Source of the DNA: Linanthus parryae
Taxonomy: Eukaryota; Streptophyta; Magnoliopsida; Ericales; Polemoniaceae
Assembly: GCA_023055425.1 (NCBI GenBank)
Contig: JALGPY010000012.1
Coordinates: 13,761,922-13,825,921 of the forward strand
DNA length: 64,000 bases
Reading direction: 5' to 3'
The notes beneath the pieces are model-generated. The model had not been told where the DNA came from. It saw only the letters and a program-made list of their open reading frames with translations, and made no database searches. Every line of letters begins with the position of its first letter. Position 1 is the stretch's first letter. A program made the translations under genes and the position numbers. Of the stretch, positions 1-11,153 are shown one piece after another.

Positions 1-175
1 ATTTCCAGGAATTAGAAATCGGGGATAGAAGAAACGAACACCTTAAGTGGAACCTTTAACTATAGCCATTTTTCCCATTGTATACTAGGTTTTTCTATTT
101 AAATTTATCTTCTTTCAGATAATATATAGGAGCGACTATGTATAACTAGTTTTTCTGGAATAATTTTGCCTGCAG

Positions 176-418
176 ATTCTAACTAATGGCAAGTACAGAA
201 GTGCTGAACACCGAGCTGTAACAAACGTAAGCAGGCCACGGCTCTCAGTTGCAACATTTCATGACCCTGCAAGGACTCGGATCATGACCCCGGCTCCTGA
301 GCTTACTAGTGAAATTTCTCCTCCCCGATACTATGAATTTACGTATGGTGATTATGTTGCGTCATGGTATACAAAAGGCCCCGAAGGGAAACGGCATATC
401 GATCTTCTCCTCAAATAG
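176..418 (+). CDS. 2-oxoglutarate/Fe(II)-dependent dioxygenase, last exon (5' part outside window)
   Basis: The 80-codon terminal exon opens after a TGCAG acceptor and ends at TAG. The translation begins ILTNGKYRSAEHRAV and continues RPRLSVATFHDP. In the plant DOXC-type family the His of the EHR motif is the third iron ligand, and the Arg-x-Ser pair (RLS) binds 2-oxoglutarate; both are present. The HxD motif lies in an upstream exon not in the window. Such soluble enzymes hydroxylate or desaturate secondary metabolites or hormones, but the substrate cannot be told from this piece. The upstream 175 bases look like intron. No stop or frameshift is seen. A MULE starts about 257 bp after the stop codon, so it may lie in or just beyond the 3' UTR. 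Confidence 0.85.
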   Translation: MLTNGKYRSAEHRAVTNVSRPRLSVATFHDPARTRIMTPAPELTSEISPPRYYEFTYGDYVASWYTKGPEGKRHIDLLLK

Positions 419-665
419 TTAGTTTTGGTCTCTGTTTCATCTGTTTCAACTTGTCTTTCCAAGCTATCTACCTGTTTCAGCTTCTTTCTGTGGAAGTTGT
501 TGATGGTTCCAGATCCAGACAATTGCTCGGAAAGTTTAAAGGCTGTTGTAGCTAATAAATTTGTCTCGGTGGATGTACTTCATTATATCCCACAAAATAA
601 GTTTGCCAGTTCCTTCTGTTGGACAGTTTGCATTGCTTTTTCTGATATCCCTTCGGCATACGGCT
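419..665 (+). other. 3' flank of the dioxygenase gene
   Basis: T-rich non-coding sequence between the dioxygenase stop and the MULE target site. Short open frames here match nothing I recognise. It probably holds the 3' UTR and the original intergenic DNA. Confidence 0.4.
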
Positions 666-726
666 TATTATAGTGGGTGTGTCTAGTGTGCGTCCGGGGG
701 CCTGGGCTGCAATTTTTTTTGCGGTG

Positions 727-745
727 CCCCCCCCCCCCCCCCCCC
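727..745. repeat. 19-base C homopolymer in the MULE left end
   Basis: An uninterrupted run of 19 C follows GCGGTG, about 50 bp inside the left MULE end. It is a simple repeat that could form G-rich structure on the other strand, and it is a likely place for length error in sequencing. Confidence 0.9.
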
Positions 746-813
746 ACTACCGGACAAAAAACACGGAAAATCATGGGGTGGTGACCAGTTTTAGCAGGTC
801 ACCACTCCCAGTG

Positions 814-958
814 GATAAAAATGCGCAAATTTGGATAAAAATGCAAAGAAACTGATTCAGAATTTATCTAGAATTCACATCAGTGGATAAAAACGCAAGG
901 AACCGGATAACATAGTCAACATCAGACAAAAAGGGTCAAATAACGGATAAAAATGTCA
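814..958. repeat. Left subterminal GGATAAAAATG motif cluster of the MULE
   Basis: Four near-copies of GGATAAAAATG/GGATAAAAACG occur in 145 bp between the left TIR and the transposase stop. The complementary form (TTTTATCC, TTTCTATCC) is clustered near the right end at about 36650-36780. Position and symmetry suggest a transposase-binding or terminus-defining repeat; that role is inference. Confidence 0.6.
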
Positions 959-997
959 AGGTACTTAACTAAAACATTCACACAGTTAATATAATCC

Positions 998-3905
998 CTA
1001 GAATAAATCAGCCCAGTCATTCCCAACACGTCTTGAAGAGTTTTGGTCACCCATTCCCTCGGACCAGTTGTATTCGCAGTTGGAAATCATAGTTTGTTGC
1101 GACGCTTGCGATTGAGATTGGCCGACATCTTGACCGGAAACACCAACTGGAGGATTCGGGCATGTAGTTCGATTGTGTCCGTATTCTTGGCATCTCCCGC
1201 ACTTCTTTCGAACATTTTTGGAGCTCCCTTTTGGTTTTGTATCACCTTTGGATGGAGGCATTACGTGGGCGTACTCTTGTGAGTTGACATTAACCACGGG
1301 CTCTTCATCATTTTCTTGCTTCAAAATAATGTCCTTGAGACCCCGTATCATCAAGTCAACATGTTTTTGCCAATAGTCGTAAGTCTCTTGTGATGTTCCA
1401 CCCATGTCACTAATCATCTCCATTCGTCCCTTCATGCAACCCCGACGAAATGCCTGGGTTTTTGGATCGTCACACCGTCTTATTTTTGGCTCCTGCATGG
1501 CTGGATCATTCTTGTAGAAGTCACTATCCGTCTTCTGCCATCGTTTCAATAACAAGTTTTCCGGAATGAATTGAACTCCTTTATGAAAGAGCACAAAAAT
1601 AATGTGGACACAAACCATATGTGATGACTCAAACCTCTTGCAGGAACAGTAGAGCATGGTACTATCACGTTGACAGAAAACGGTGTGCTGCCAGGAAAAA
1701 GATCGAAGCTTTCAGATACTTTATTTGACAGGTTAGATAGAAGTTATAAATTCACAGATAAGAATAAAAGTACTGGAAATAATTGTGTTGTAGAAAAAGG
1801 ATATCAGATATTTCAATTGACAAGCTAGATTGGTACCTAAATATTACAGATAACAGTTTAAAGCAGTCATAAGAGATAGTGTATCATGTGAACTTACTAG
1901 AGATGCCCTTTCCTTCTCCCTTGTGACATCGATTGCATCCATGTCATATTCAGGTATTTCTTCAACACCAATAGCTTTGTATTGACTTGCCTTCCTGGCT
2001 TGCTCCCTGAACTTCGCAAACACAGCCCTAGTGTAGAACATGGCTGCATGCTCTTCAAGTAGCTTAAATTGGCTTGTTAGAACAGGAAGTGATTGGTCAG
2101 AAGTACAATGTTGGTCTCGCTCGTTCTCACGAAGCTTCTCGATACTCCGCATGATTCCCTTAATAAGATCGAGGAGATAGTTCTTGCAGTTCAAATAATG
2201 TTTGAAAAATTTGTTGATACTCTCACACCTTTGTGTAGTTGTCTGACCGGCGAAAAAAAATTCCTTGAGAAAAGCCTCTGCCCATAAGTGGCGCGTCATG
2301 TAGGCACCCGTTACCCACCGCTTGTTCGCAATACCCCACTTGTCTACCATGTATTTCCAATCATCGTTCCATTGGTTAACATCGGATCTCTTGCTCAAGC
2401 ATTTTCGAAAGTCCTTCATAAATTCTGACCCCAACTTTAGGGTTCCTTCGGCATTGCGACATAGATGCCATGCACACAAACGATGCTTCGCTAGTGGAAG
2501 AACTTCCGCAGTAGCGGCTTTCATTGCCAAGTCTCCATCGGTTATGACCGATATGGGTACCTTGTTATCCATTGCTTTTAGGAAGAAATTTAATACCCAT
2601 TTGTACGATTCCGTGGTCTCGTCTTGTAGAACTGCAACTGCGAAAACGCACGTCTGAAAGTGGTTGTTAACACCGGAGAGTATGACAAGAGGCTTTAGGT
2701 ACATGTTGGTTTTGTAAGTGGAGTCAAGCACCAAAACATCTCCAAACCTTACATAATCTCGTTTGCATCTCTCGTCACGCCAGAAAATGCTTTGTAACTG
2801 TTGATTTTCACCCAACTGGAAACTGAAAGAACAAAGATATTTGTTTCAGGATTCTGGATAGAATTTATAAGCACAGACACAATTATTGTAAACCAACATG
2901 AAACAGTATAGTAATTTGATATACCAGATAGAAATCTAAGGCATATAGAGTAGAACGACAAACAAGTGGACAGTATTTCAAACAATACCTTTTGACTACA
3001 CCCCCATGGGTATGCTCAAGGGTGTCAATGTATTGCAAGGCCAGCTGCCCATCTCCAGAGTTAGAGTAAGCCTTTCTCAGTGACTGTAACTTGTTGTACA
3101 GGTCTTTGACAGTGTAACCAACTTTGGCGTAAACACCGGCTTGTGAGACCATTAATTGGAATGCTTCACAAGTTCTTATACCCACTTCCCCTAGTGAAAT
3201 AACGTGTTCCAAATCATGTTGACTGACCTTCCTATGACACCTAAGCTTGTGTGTTACTTTAGGGTCCGCTAGGGGATGCGAATGCTCAGAAGTGAATTTC
3301 TTAACACGAAACTGTTCGTTCGGGGTAGATCCGAGCAATACGAATTCGTGCTGGACAGTCACATCTAGTGTCATTCTTGTGCTCTCTCTTCCTGTCAGGC
3401 CTTAAGTAGCACTTCTTTAATCGATGGCCTTGTCGGGTACATACGAAGATTCTTGACTTGATTTGTTGTCCGTATTTGTCGAAACACCTACGGTTATCCC
3501 TCCGAATGCCGAATCCATTTACAAATGCATACAAAAGGTACCAATCGTACGCCTCTTCTTCGCTATTGAAACTTTTCTCCATGATTTGTTCTTCAGAGAG
3601 TGATCCCTCTGAAACAAGAAGCACATTTATAAGTAACTACTGCACTACATCATACTCTTAATCAAAAACATCCAATAATATATCTTACCGTTCACTATAT
3701 CATTATCGTGTATGACATTGGAGAAATCTGCATCATCATCAGTGGGAGGAGGCTCATTGAGGTCAAACTTCCTCTTAGGAGATGCATTCACCTCTGTTTC
3801 CACGTTGTTTGAAATACCATCTGGACAGTTGCCATAATTTTCTGGAAGGTATGAGCTATTATTTGCAGGAACATGTAACCCAAACACAACACTATTTTCC
3901 TCCAT
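998..3905 (-). pseudogene. FAR1/MURA-type MULE transposase (nearly intact)
   Basis: Four exons can be followed on the minus strand: ATG at 3905 to about 3691, about 3609 to 2990, about 2825 to 1900, and about 1690 to 998. Exon 2 has a FAR1 DNA-binding zinc domain (SEEEAYDWYLLYAF, then FVCTRQGH and TRCDCPA). Exon 3 is the MULE catalytic domain with the acidic triad visible in VLVLDSTYKTN, VITDGD and QRCESINKFF, plus CAWHL between the last two. Exon 4 has a SWIM-type zinc finger (YCSCKRF...MVCVHI) and a CX2CX4HX4C zinc knuckle (CGRCQEYGHNRTTC). The protein would cut and move the MULE by DDE chemistry in the nucleus. The one break I see is a single-base frameshift near 3315-3332, between DCPARIRIA and EQFRVKKF. 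It is divergent from the ULP1 gene and shares a short intergenic region with it. Confidence 0.9.
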
Positions 3906-4529
3906 TGTTTTGGAGGAGAATGCAGAGAGTTGTAGTTCAAAATGAGAGTTGTTTGTTCAGTTCAAACTGATAATGCAGAATGCAGAGAGTTGGATGATTA
4001 TTATCATTGGAAATTACATTAGCTTTGGAAACAACATAAATCTTTAATGTTGCGGCTTAAGGCCTGATAGTTATCATTAGCATGCCCAAATTAATGCTCT
4101 CCAGTAAATAATGAAGAAGAAATACAAATTAAACATTGAATTCTGTTCTGACAGACATTGTGACCTTCCGGATAGAAACACAAAACAGATAGAAGGCAAA
4201 TTAAGCGTATTAGACATTTTTAACCCTAAACCCTAAACCCTAAACCCTTTGGATAAAAATGTAAAACATACAAATCCGATAGCTTTCTCCATGACATGTC
4301 TCGTCTGCTGCAAAAAGTAACTGCCCCTATTAACGGCTAGTGAAACCACCACCACTGATGGCAGTTGGGTTCCCAATTCAGTCATCATCTCAACTTGTCA
4401 ATTCAATTCGAATTTGATTTGAATCTCTCACATCAAACTCTCAAACTCTCTCTTCATCTTCTGAAACCACCACATACCTCTCTCTCTCATCCAAACTCTC
4501 ATCTTCTGTACTTCGTCTTCTTCAATTTC
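3906..4529. promoter_or_regulatory. Divergent promoter region between MURA and ULP1 genes, with telomere-like repeat
   Basis: About 620 bp separate two head-to-head ATGs. Positions 4221-4247 read TAACCC followed by TAAACCC units, a telo-box-like or short interstitial telomere repeat. The GGATAGAAA and GGATAAAAATG motifs also occur here (about 4171, 4249). A CT-rich leader (about 4420-4515) precedes the ULP1 ATG. Telo-boxes (AAACCCTAA) are known in promoters of growth-related plant genes; a regulatory role here is inference. Confidence 0.55.
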
Positions 4530-7500
4530 ATGGATCCCATTGATGAATCTGTTTCTCCTTCAAAAATCACGATGGATGTTTGTGATGAAGTGAACAAGTC
4601 CATTACAATGGATGTGGAAGAAAGTGGGCATGTCTCTGAAACTACAGAGGCTCCTCCGGCGACCACCGAAGCCCAAAATGAAGATGAAATCGATGCAACT
4701 CCGGAGACCTCCATTCCGGAGAGTAAAGAAGAAAACACAGATCTAACTGCAAATCCACCAGTTAATACTTCAAGCGCTGTAGAAACTGAAGAAACCCAAG
4801 AGACAATCGGAGTACTAGATAACAACAAAGAGCAGGAAGACATCATCCAAGGCGGGGAAGAAACTAAAGAGACTCAAAAACCAGTCGATGAAATTGATGA
4901 AACTCAGGACACAACCGGTGCACTAGCCACGGGTATTCCAACTTCTGAACTTGCTTTGTGTGTTTTTGATGGATTGAAACCCACCGGTGACCATTTACCA
5001 CCGAATTTAGGGTCTGGAGAAGGTGGGAATGTAGGGGATGGAGAAGGTGAGAATGTGGAGAAACCACAGGAAGTTCACAAGGAAAACCCTACCCCAGCCC
5101 CAAAATCCCAAACTGAAACCGAAGAAGGTAGCCGGAAAAGCCCTAGACTGAAGAGAAGGCTGGACTTCAACAAAGAACAAGTCAAACCAAAGAGGAGACA
5201 GATAAAGCAAACAAAACCAACCAGGGTAATAATACAACAGAAAGAAACCAAGAAAACATTGAAGAAGAGGAAGGAAAGAGACCCAAGCCCACATGAGGAT
5301 ATTGACCACACTGAAGAGGTTGCTCTGGAACTGTACATGTGAGTTATTTCATATCCGTTCAAAGTTTCTGTCTGCAAATTATGAAATTATTGTCTATAAC
5401 TTTTACATTTCTATCCAACATATGTATCCTGTTTGGTTGGTCCAATTGTGCATACTGTAGATCTATAATATTCTCAGAGCATGCTATAAATTTTACATTT
5501 CTATCCATCATATGTATCCTTCAAACAATTCATCGTCTGTTTTAAACTGTGTTGTATGAGTTTTACTAGGAAGTTGTTTGTGCAGCCAAAGTAGGAAACA
5601 CAATTATAAACTGAGGAAGGATGGACAGCCGAACAAGAGTCAAAGAAATTCAATGATTCAGGAATGGAATGAAATGGATGAGTATGCAAAGCAAGAATGG
5701 GTGGAAGAGGCTCAAAGAAAGATGCAAGAGGATGCAGAATCCTCTGAGACAGAAAGTGGTGATGACTACAGGGTGGAACCAAGATCCACTTCAAAACAAA
5801 AGGAACATGAGGATGCTGAGTACAATGAGGCAATAGCACCACCACAAGAAACAGCACCACAAAAAGAAACAGTGCCACAAAAAGAAACAGCACCACAAGA
5901 AGAATCATCTACTAGAGCTACTAGAGCATTCATCCGGTTTCGGTGAGTTCCACTTCTATCCACATCCTAGATTGTTTTAAGTTCTGTGCTTTAAGTTGTT
6001 ACATGTTCTGTATACAATCCAATCTGCTAGTTTGTGGCTTTGTTTATTATTGATATTACTGAGCCTTGACAGTGTGATTTGAATGTTTTAGATTTCTATC
6101 TGAATTTCAGAAATATCTTTCTATCTCTGAACTTGTTTTAAACTGGCTTGAAGGATGGAGAGGATTGACTACAACAAGAATGTTGAGGGTATTGATTCAA
6201 TTACAAAAGACATTACAGACAAGATAAGGGAAAACTGGTTTTCCATGACTGAGGACCAAAGGGACATATACGTTAAAGAAGCAGCTCAGGAGAGGAGGAG
6301 AAGATAAATTTTAGAGGAGCAAGGTGTCCTTCAGGCAAAGCCAAAGAGGGTTTCAAAAAAGGAAAGAGTGGTAGAAAGGTTGAAGGAAAGGGAAGTTGTG
6401 GCAAAATCAGGACATAAAAAGAAGGGTGGGAAAAAAGAGAGGTGGCAGAGTTACATGTCCCTTCCAAAGATTCGCAATCTGTACCATGGAATGACTGATG
6501 AGCAGAAGGAATGGATTGAGAAGATAGGACTTGGGGGGATTAAGGCATTTGGACATTTTGTATACACCTGAACCTTTCAATGCTTTCATATACGATGCCT
6601 ATGACCCTGCTACACAATCTATCTATGCCCATGGTCGGGAGTACAGAATCATAGATGAGACAGTTGGCTGGTTGCTTGGGGTGAGTACCACAGGGGAAAT
6701 TCTTGAACAAGAGGAATCCAATGTGATTTCGAAGAAATTGGCCTGTGAGCTTGACATCACTAAGGCATGCACAAATGTCACCGATTACTTTCCCTGGTTC
6801 CTGAAAAAAGAGAATAAGGAGGGCAGTGGTGATGAGTGGAAGAGGAGGGCAGTGGTGTTCATTTTGGCATGTTTTGGGATGCCCAACACAAGACTAGGAG
6901 TTAGAAACACACTAGTTCAGTATGTCATGGATCTGGAGAGGCTAGAAAATGTTAACTGGGCAGGTACTTGGCTCCAGTTCCTTAAAGCTCAGCACACTCC
7001 GGTTAAATTGAAGGAGGCAATCCGAGGGGCTGGTTGCTTGTTAATACCAATGGTAACTGTCCATTTTACTTGTCTATCTATCAGTTTATAATATCTATCC
7101 AAATGTATAACAAATCTGTTTTGTATGTACAGATGGTGTATTTGGAGAAGTTCGTTCCAAAGCACCACAAACACGCTAAAGGATGTGGAGATGCAGAGAC
7201 AAGGCCTAGACTGATGCTATGGGACACTGACAACCTGAATTCCAGATGGAAATTTGTAAAAAAGTACATGAATACAGTAAGACCTGTTACTATATCAGTC
7301 CATTCTATATTGTTTACATTTCTATCACCCAATACATATCTGATATCCCTGTTTTTTGAACAATTCAGCTGGAGTTGCTTCGACTACCACACAGCAAAGA
7401 TGATTTCAAACCTAATTTCAGCAAAAGAGAGCAGTGGGATGAGGTAATGTTAATGGTCAATGAACAAATAGGAAGCGTTGTCGAACAGGCCGTGCAGAGG

Positions 7501-8964
7501 GTACTAGATAAGAGGTTGGGTAAACAAATGCAGTACCCTGCAGAGGAGGAAGAAGAACATGAAGAGGAGGAACAACAAAATGATGGAAATTCAAGAGAGG
7601 GCAGACAACAAGAATCCGAGGGCAACGCCGAAATTCACCCAAAAGAGCCACAACAGCAAAGTATTGTAGATACCACAGCTACAAGTCCATTCAAAGCAGT
7701 ATAAGTTTCAGAAGAGAATACTTCAATGGTTTGCAATAATTTGATAAGTTATATGTCTATCACTTTGATGTGTCATACTGTCATGTTTTGATTTCTATCC
7801 ATATGTTTCTTATTGCAGGCAGAATCCAACAAGCTTCCACCCAAGTCTCCAATAAAAGTATCTTCAACTCCCACCATGCCTGGTCATGCATCACCAAGGG
7901 TTTTCCCACCCATCAGGCCTGCTCATGGATCACCTAAGGTGCCAGCTCCTCCCATCGGAAAGAATACTGTCAGTCCATCGAACAGAGGAGGGAGAGGGAG
8001 AGGGAGAGGTAGAGGAAGAGGAAGAGGAGGGGAGGGGGAGACAGTAAAGGGCCTAAAGAGAACCTCGGAGAGAGTAAGGATGCATGGCACGTTTGATGTT
8101 GTGCTGCCAATCATGCCGGAAGTAAAAGACTGCTGGTTGCATTTCTACATGAGCCGTCAGGCTGTTGAGGGCATGAATGAGAATCCGGAACTAAGGACTC
8201 CATTTCAATAGTGAGTACACTTTCCCTACATAAAAATGTTTGTGATTGATCAATCTCATTGTTTATTTATAAATGGAATGGCTCCTTGTTGATTAAATGG
8301 TACGTACCCTTTCTCTACAGTAAACTCATTGTTGATATAAATGGAATGGCTAGTATAGCCAAGGATTATTCATGGAAGCTGGAGGCTCCTACCTTCTTAG
8401 GAGATACGGTAAATGAATAAATAATCTTTACTGTATGTTCTATTTTCAAAATGAATGTTATGTTGTAAACTTAGAACGTTAACAGAACTGTTTGATTGTT
8501 TTAAAATTTTATCCAAACGTGTATCCATTCAATCTGCATATGCTCGACTGCATGTCCCACATCCTCCACCTCCAAGAGAAATTTAGGACTGATGAGGAGA
8601 AGAAGATCTGGTTCTTTCCATGCATGTATGCTGTAAGTAATTAAAACATTGGAATCATTGCACTTAATTTTGTCGTTGATTGATCAATACTACATTTCTT
8701 TAATGCGGTCATTTTCATGCACATCCATTGGGTCAGAAGAATGCAAATGGTGGGATAAATCCGTTGTACATGGGGGACATGAACTCGATGTCTATGGTAA
8801 GCGTTACGTCCTAGTCCTCCAAGTGTCAATAAGAAGGGCATTTTTGACTTGGTTTGTTCGTTGGCTTATGTACAGGTTTCTATTCCCCTCAACATCCACG
8901 ACACGCATTACTTTCTCATGGTATTGCACTTTATTGAGAAAAAAGTGTACATCCTTGATCCGAT
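4530..8964 (+). pseudogene. ULP1-like cysteine protease (C48) gene, 5' part up to the CACTA insertion
   Basis: A multi-exon cargo gene; start MDPIDES at 4530. Exons I can place: 4530-5338, 5586-5942, 6154-7052, 7133-7276, 7369-7698, 7819-8210, 8321-8408, one ending 8632, 8737-8796 and 8876-8964. The N-terminal half is acidic then basic and low in complexity, followed by a conserved MULE-ULP1 region (YAHGREYRIIDETVGWLLG), a Pro-rich stretch and an RGRGRG tract from a GGGAGA repeat. The protease domain starts at about 8500; its catalytic His is in NIHDTHYF (8906-8908) and its Asp in YILDP (8957-8959). ULP1 enzymes process SUMO or related proteins, and ULP1-bearing MULEs are known in Arabidopsis, melon and rice. 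Breaks: the frame is lost near 6308 (in-frame TAG) and by an extra G in the G-run at 6534-6539. The coding frame continues at 34917. Confidence 0.85.
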
Positions 8965-11153
8965 CACTACAACAATTCTGACCTGTGCCGACCATTTTCT
9001 TATCGACAAGCAATTCTGTGTCGACAGTTATATGATTTATCTACTGAATTTGTGTTTGTCGATATAACTTGTCAATACTGTCAACTTTTACAAACTTCAA
9101 GTTAAAAAATTGTCAACAATTGGATGCGCTAAATTTTCCCGCTCCCGATAATAAAATAGGTGACAAACATAATATCTAATGACTCACAAATTCGTCAAAA
9201 AATCAAAACACATTATTTTGGAGGGTAATGATAAATTATTCCCGCACTTCTAAAATGTTGGAGGGAATCAGAATAAACAATTAAACAAAAACATTAACTC
9301 TCTCACACACGTTACACATCTCAACCCCCGTCTCTCAAACTCCCTCTGAAAACCTCTCTCATCACTCTCCCGTCTGTCTCAAACTCTCTCAATCTCAATC
9401 TCAATCGAAATCAGTCTCAAAATCGCGTGATTCTCTCTGAAAATCCTTCGATTAATCCCCTTCATCACTCTCAATCTCATTATCTTCTCCATCGGGCGAT
9501 CCCCTTCATCAGTTTGTGAACGTGACACTCTGGGTTTCTTGTGGGTCGATCCCCTTCATCAGGTATGATGGTCTCTCACTATTTCCTCTTCTTTTCCTTT
9601 CATTGTGTGTTCAATTTATTGTGGTTGATGAACTAGGGTTTCCTAGATGAGATCAACACAGTTTGAATGGGGGAAATCGGGGGGTTTTGCAGATTTAGGT
9701 TAATTTTGCAGATTTATGTTAATTACGAAGTGACTGCGCACATATTTGACCCAATTTTCAGATTGCATGTTCAGTTTATTTTGGTTCATGAACTAGGGTT
9801 TTCTGCTATTTCTTAAAAATTGGGGCTTTTATGTTTGTTTTGGAGATTGGACTGATCATTTTTCTGAATGATTTGGTTTGTGTTTGTTCAGGTTGCTGAG
9901 GTTTTTTGATGAGAAGCTCATTACCTTGGACCCGATAAAGGTGGGTAGTTAGACTTGTACTTGTTTTGATATATGTTTCGTGGAAAAATTTGCGGCTTTC
10001 GCTGTTTTGGTTATGATATTTGTCAAAGTAAACTGAAAAATTTTGGACTGAAACTGCTCCTATATGTAAAGGGTTTGATTTGTGATATTGTCGAAGTGAA
10101 CAATTAAACTGAATAGTCATAGCTGCATATACAATATTCTGCATAGTTGTATTGTTGTTGACGTTGTTAATTTATTGTTGATTCCGTTGGTTGCACAAAT
10201 AAACTGAATACTCACTACGCATCTGCCTTGGCAAAGTGTTATCGTTGTAGCTGTTTTTGTGTCTTTGTTAGACATTAGGAAAATCATAAGCCTCCTCTTG
10301 TCTGCAGCGGATCGTCTTGCCTTTCAGCTTGTGGTATTCAATGTGCATGTGATACGATTGTATTTGCGAGTGTATTATTTCTGCGGTCCACTTCTGAAGT
10401 TGGGAAGTGTAAGGATACTGAGATTTCTTTATTGTTTTGTGATACTTCAAAGAGGAGTTCTATATTTCACTGTATTTGGTATTTTATTGTTAGTAAATTT
10501 TTCAATATTGCTTCGATTTGTGGATCTTAAGCTCTGTTATGGTTCAGCCTGTTCTGAAAGTTATATCATGTGTTTTGGTTCTTCATTACTTAATTACAGT
10601 TCATGTTTGCCTCTTTTTAATACTCATTGGCCGTAGAGTATCTGTTTGTTATGCTCATTTGCTCGCAGTTGAGTTTGTTTCCTTACGACAATCTGTTGTA
10701 TCCACAATGTGTAATTACTGTATTCAGATTTAATTGACAGTATAAACAATGTTTTCTGCTGTATTTCGATTGTACTTGTCTGTGTTAACTCTGTCGTTGA
10801 ACTGCAATTAATATATAAGTACTAATCGTCATGTGCTGTATGTGAGGTTATAGATATAGTTGAGCACAAGGAATCGATTACTAGTGGATTTGGCGAAAGA
10901 TCTTGATTAACAGCTGCTTATAAGGTTATTTCTCTCTTCATCTCGCATCAAAGGTAATTTTTCTCACCTCCTCGCGGAAAAGTATGTGTTACTTTATACT
11001 GGTTTGTGCATTTTTTACAATGCTCTTTCATAGCTTCATACTCCTTATCTGTTTTAGTACTTGATGACTCTGTATTCTACATTTGTGTGTTAATTTTCTT
11101 AACACCAACTGTCGTATAAAAACTTACGACGTATAAACTGCATATAGGTATTG
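8965..11153 (+). other. CACTA 5' terminal region and TNP2 leader, non-coding
   Basis: The first 150 bp hold the TIR and subterminal GTCGAC/TTGTCGA motifs. Positions about 9290-9560 are a pyrimidine-rich CTCTCTC/AATCTC leader that looks like a first untranslated exon, followed by intron-like T-rich DNA to the acceptor just before the TNP2 ATG. No protein is supported here; open frames at 10259-10733 are T-rich noise. Confidence 0.5.

Noticed and set aside
7923..8114. Pro/Leu repeat protein on the minus strand
   Set aside because: Shadow of the GGGAGA tract that encodes RGRGRG in the ULP1 gene.
10259..10733. Hydrophobic 125- and 71-codon frames in the CACTA leader
   Set aside because: T-rich intron-like DNA gives apparent membrane proteins; no start context or homology.
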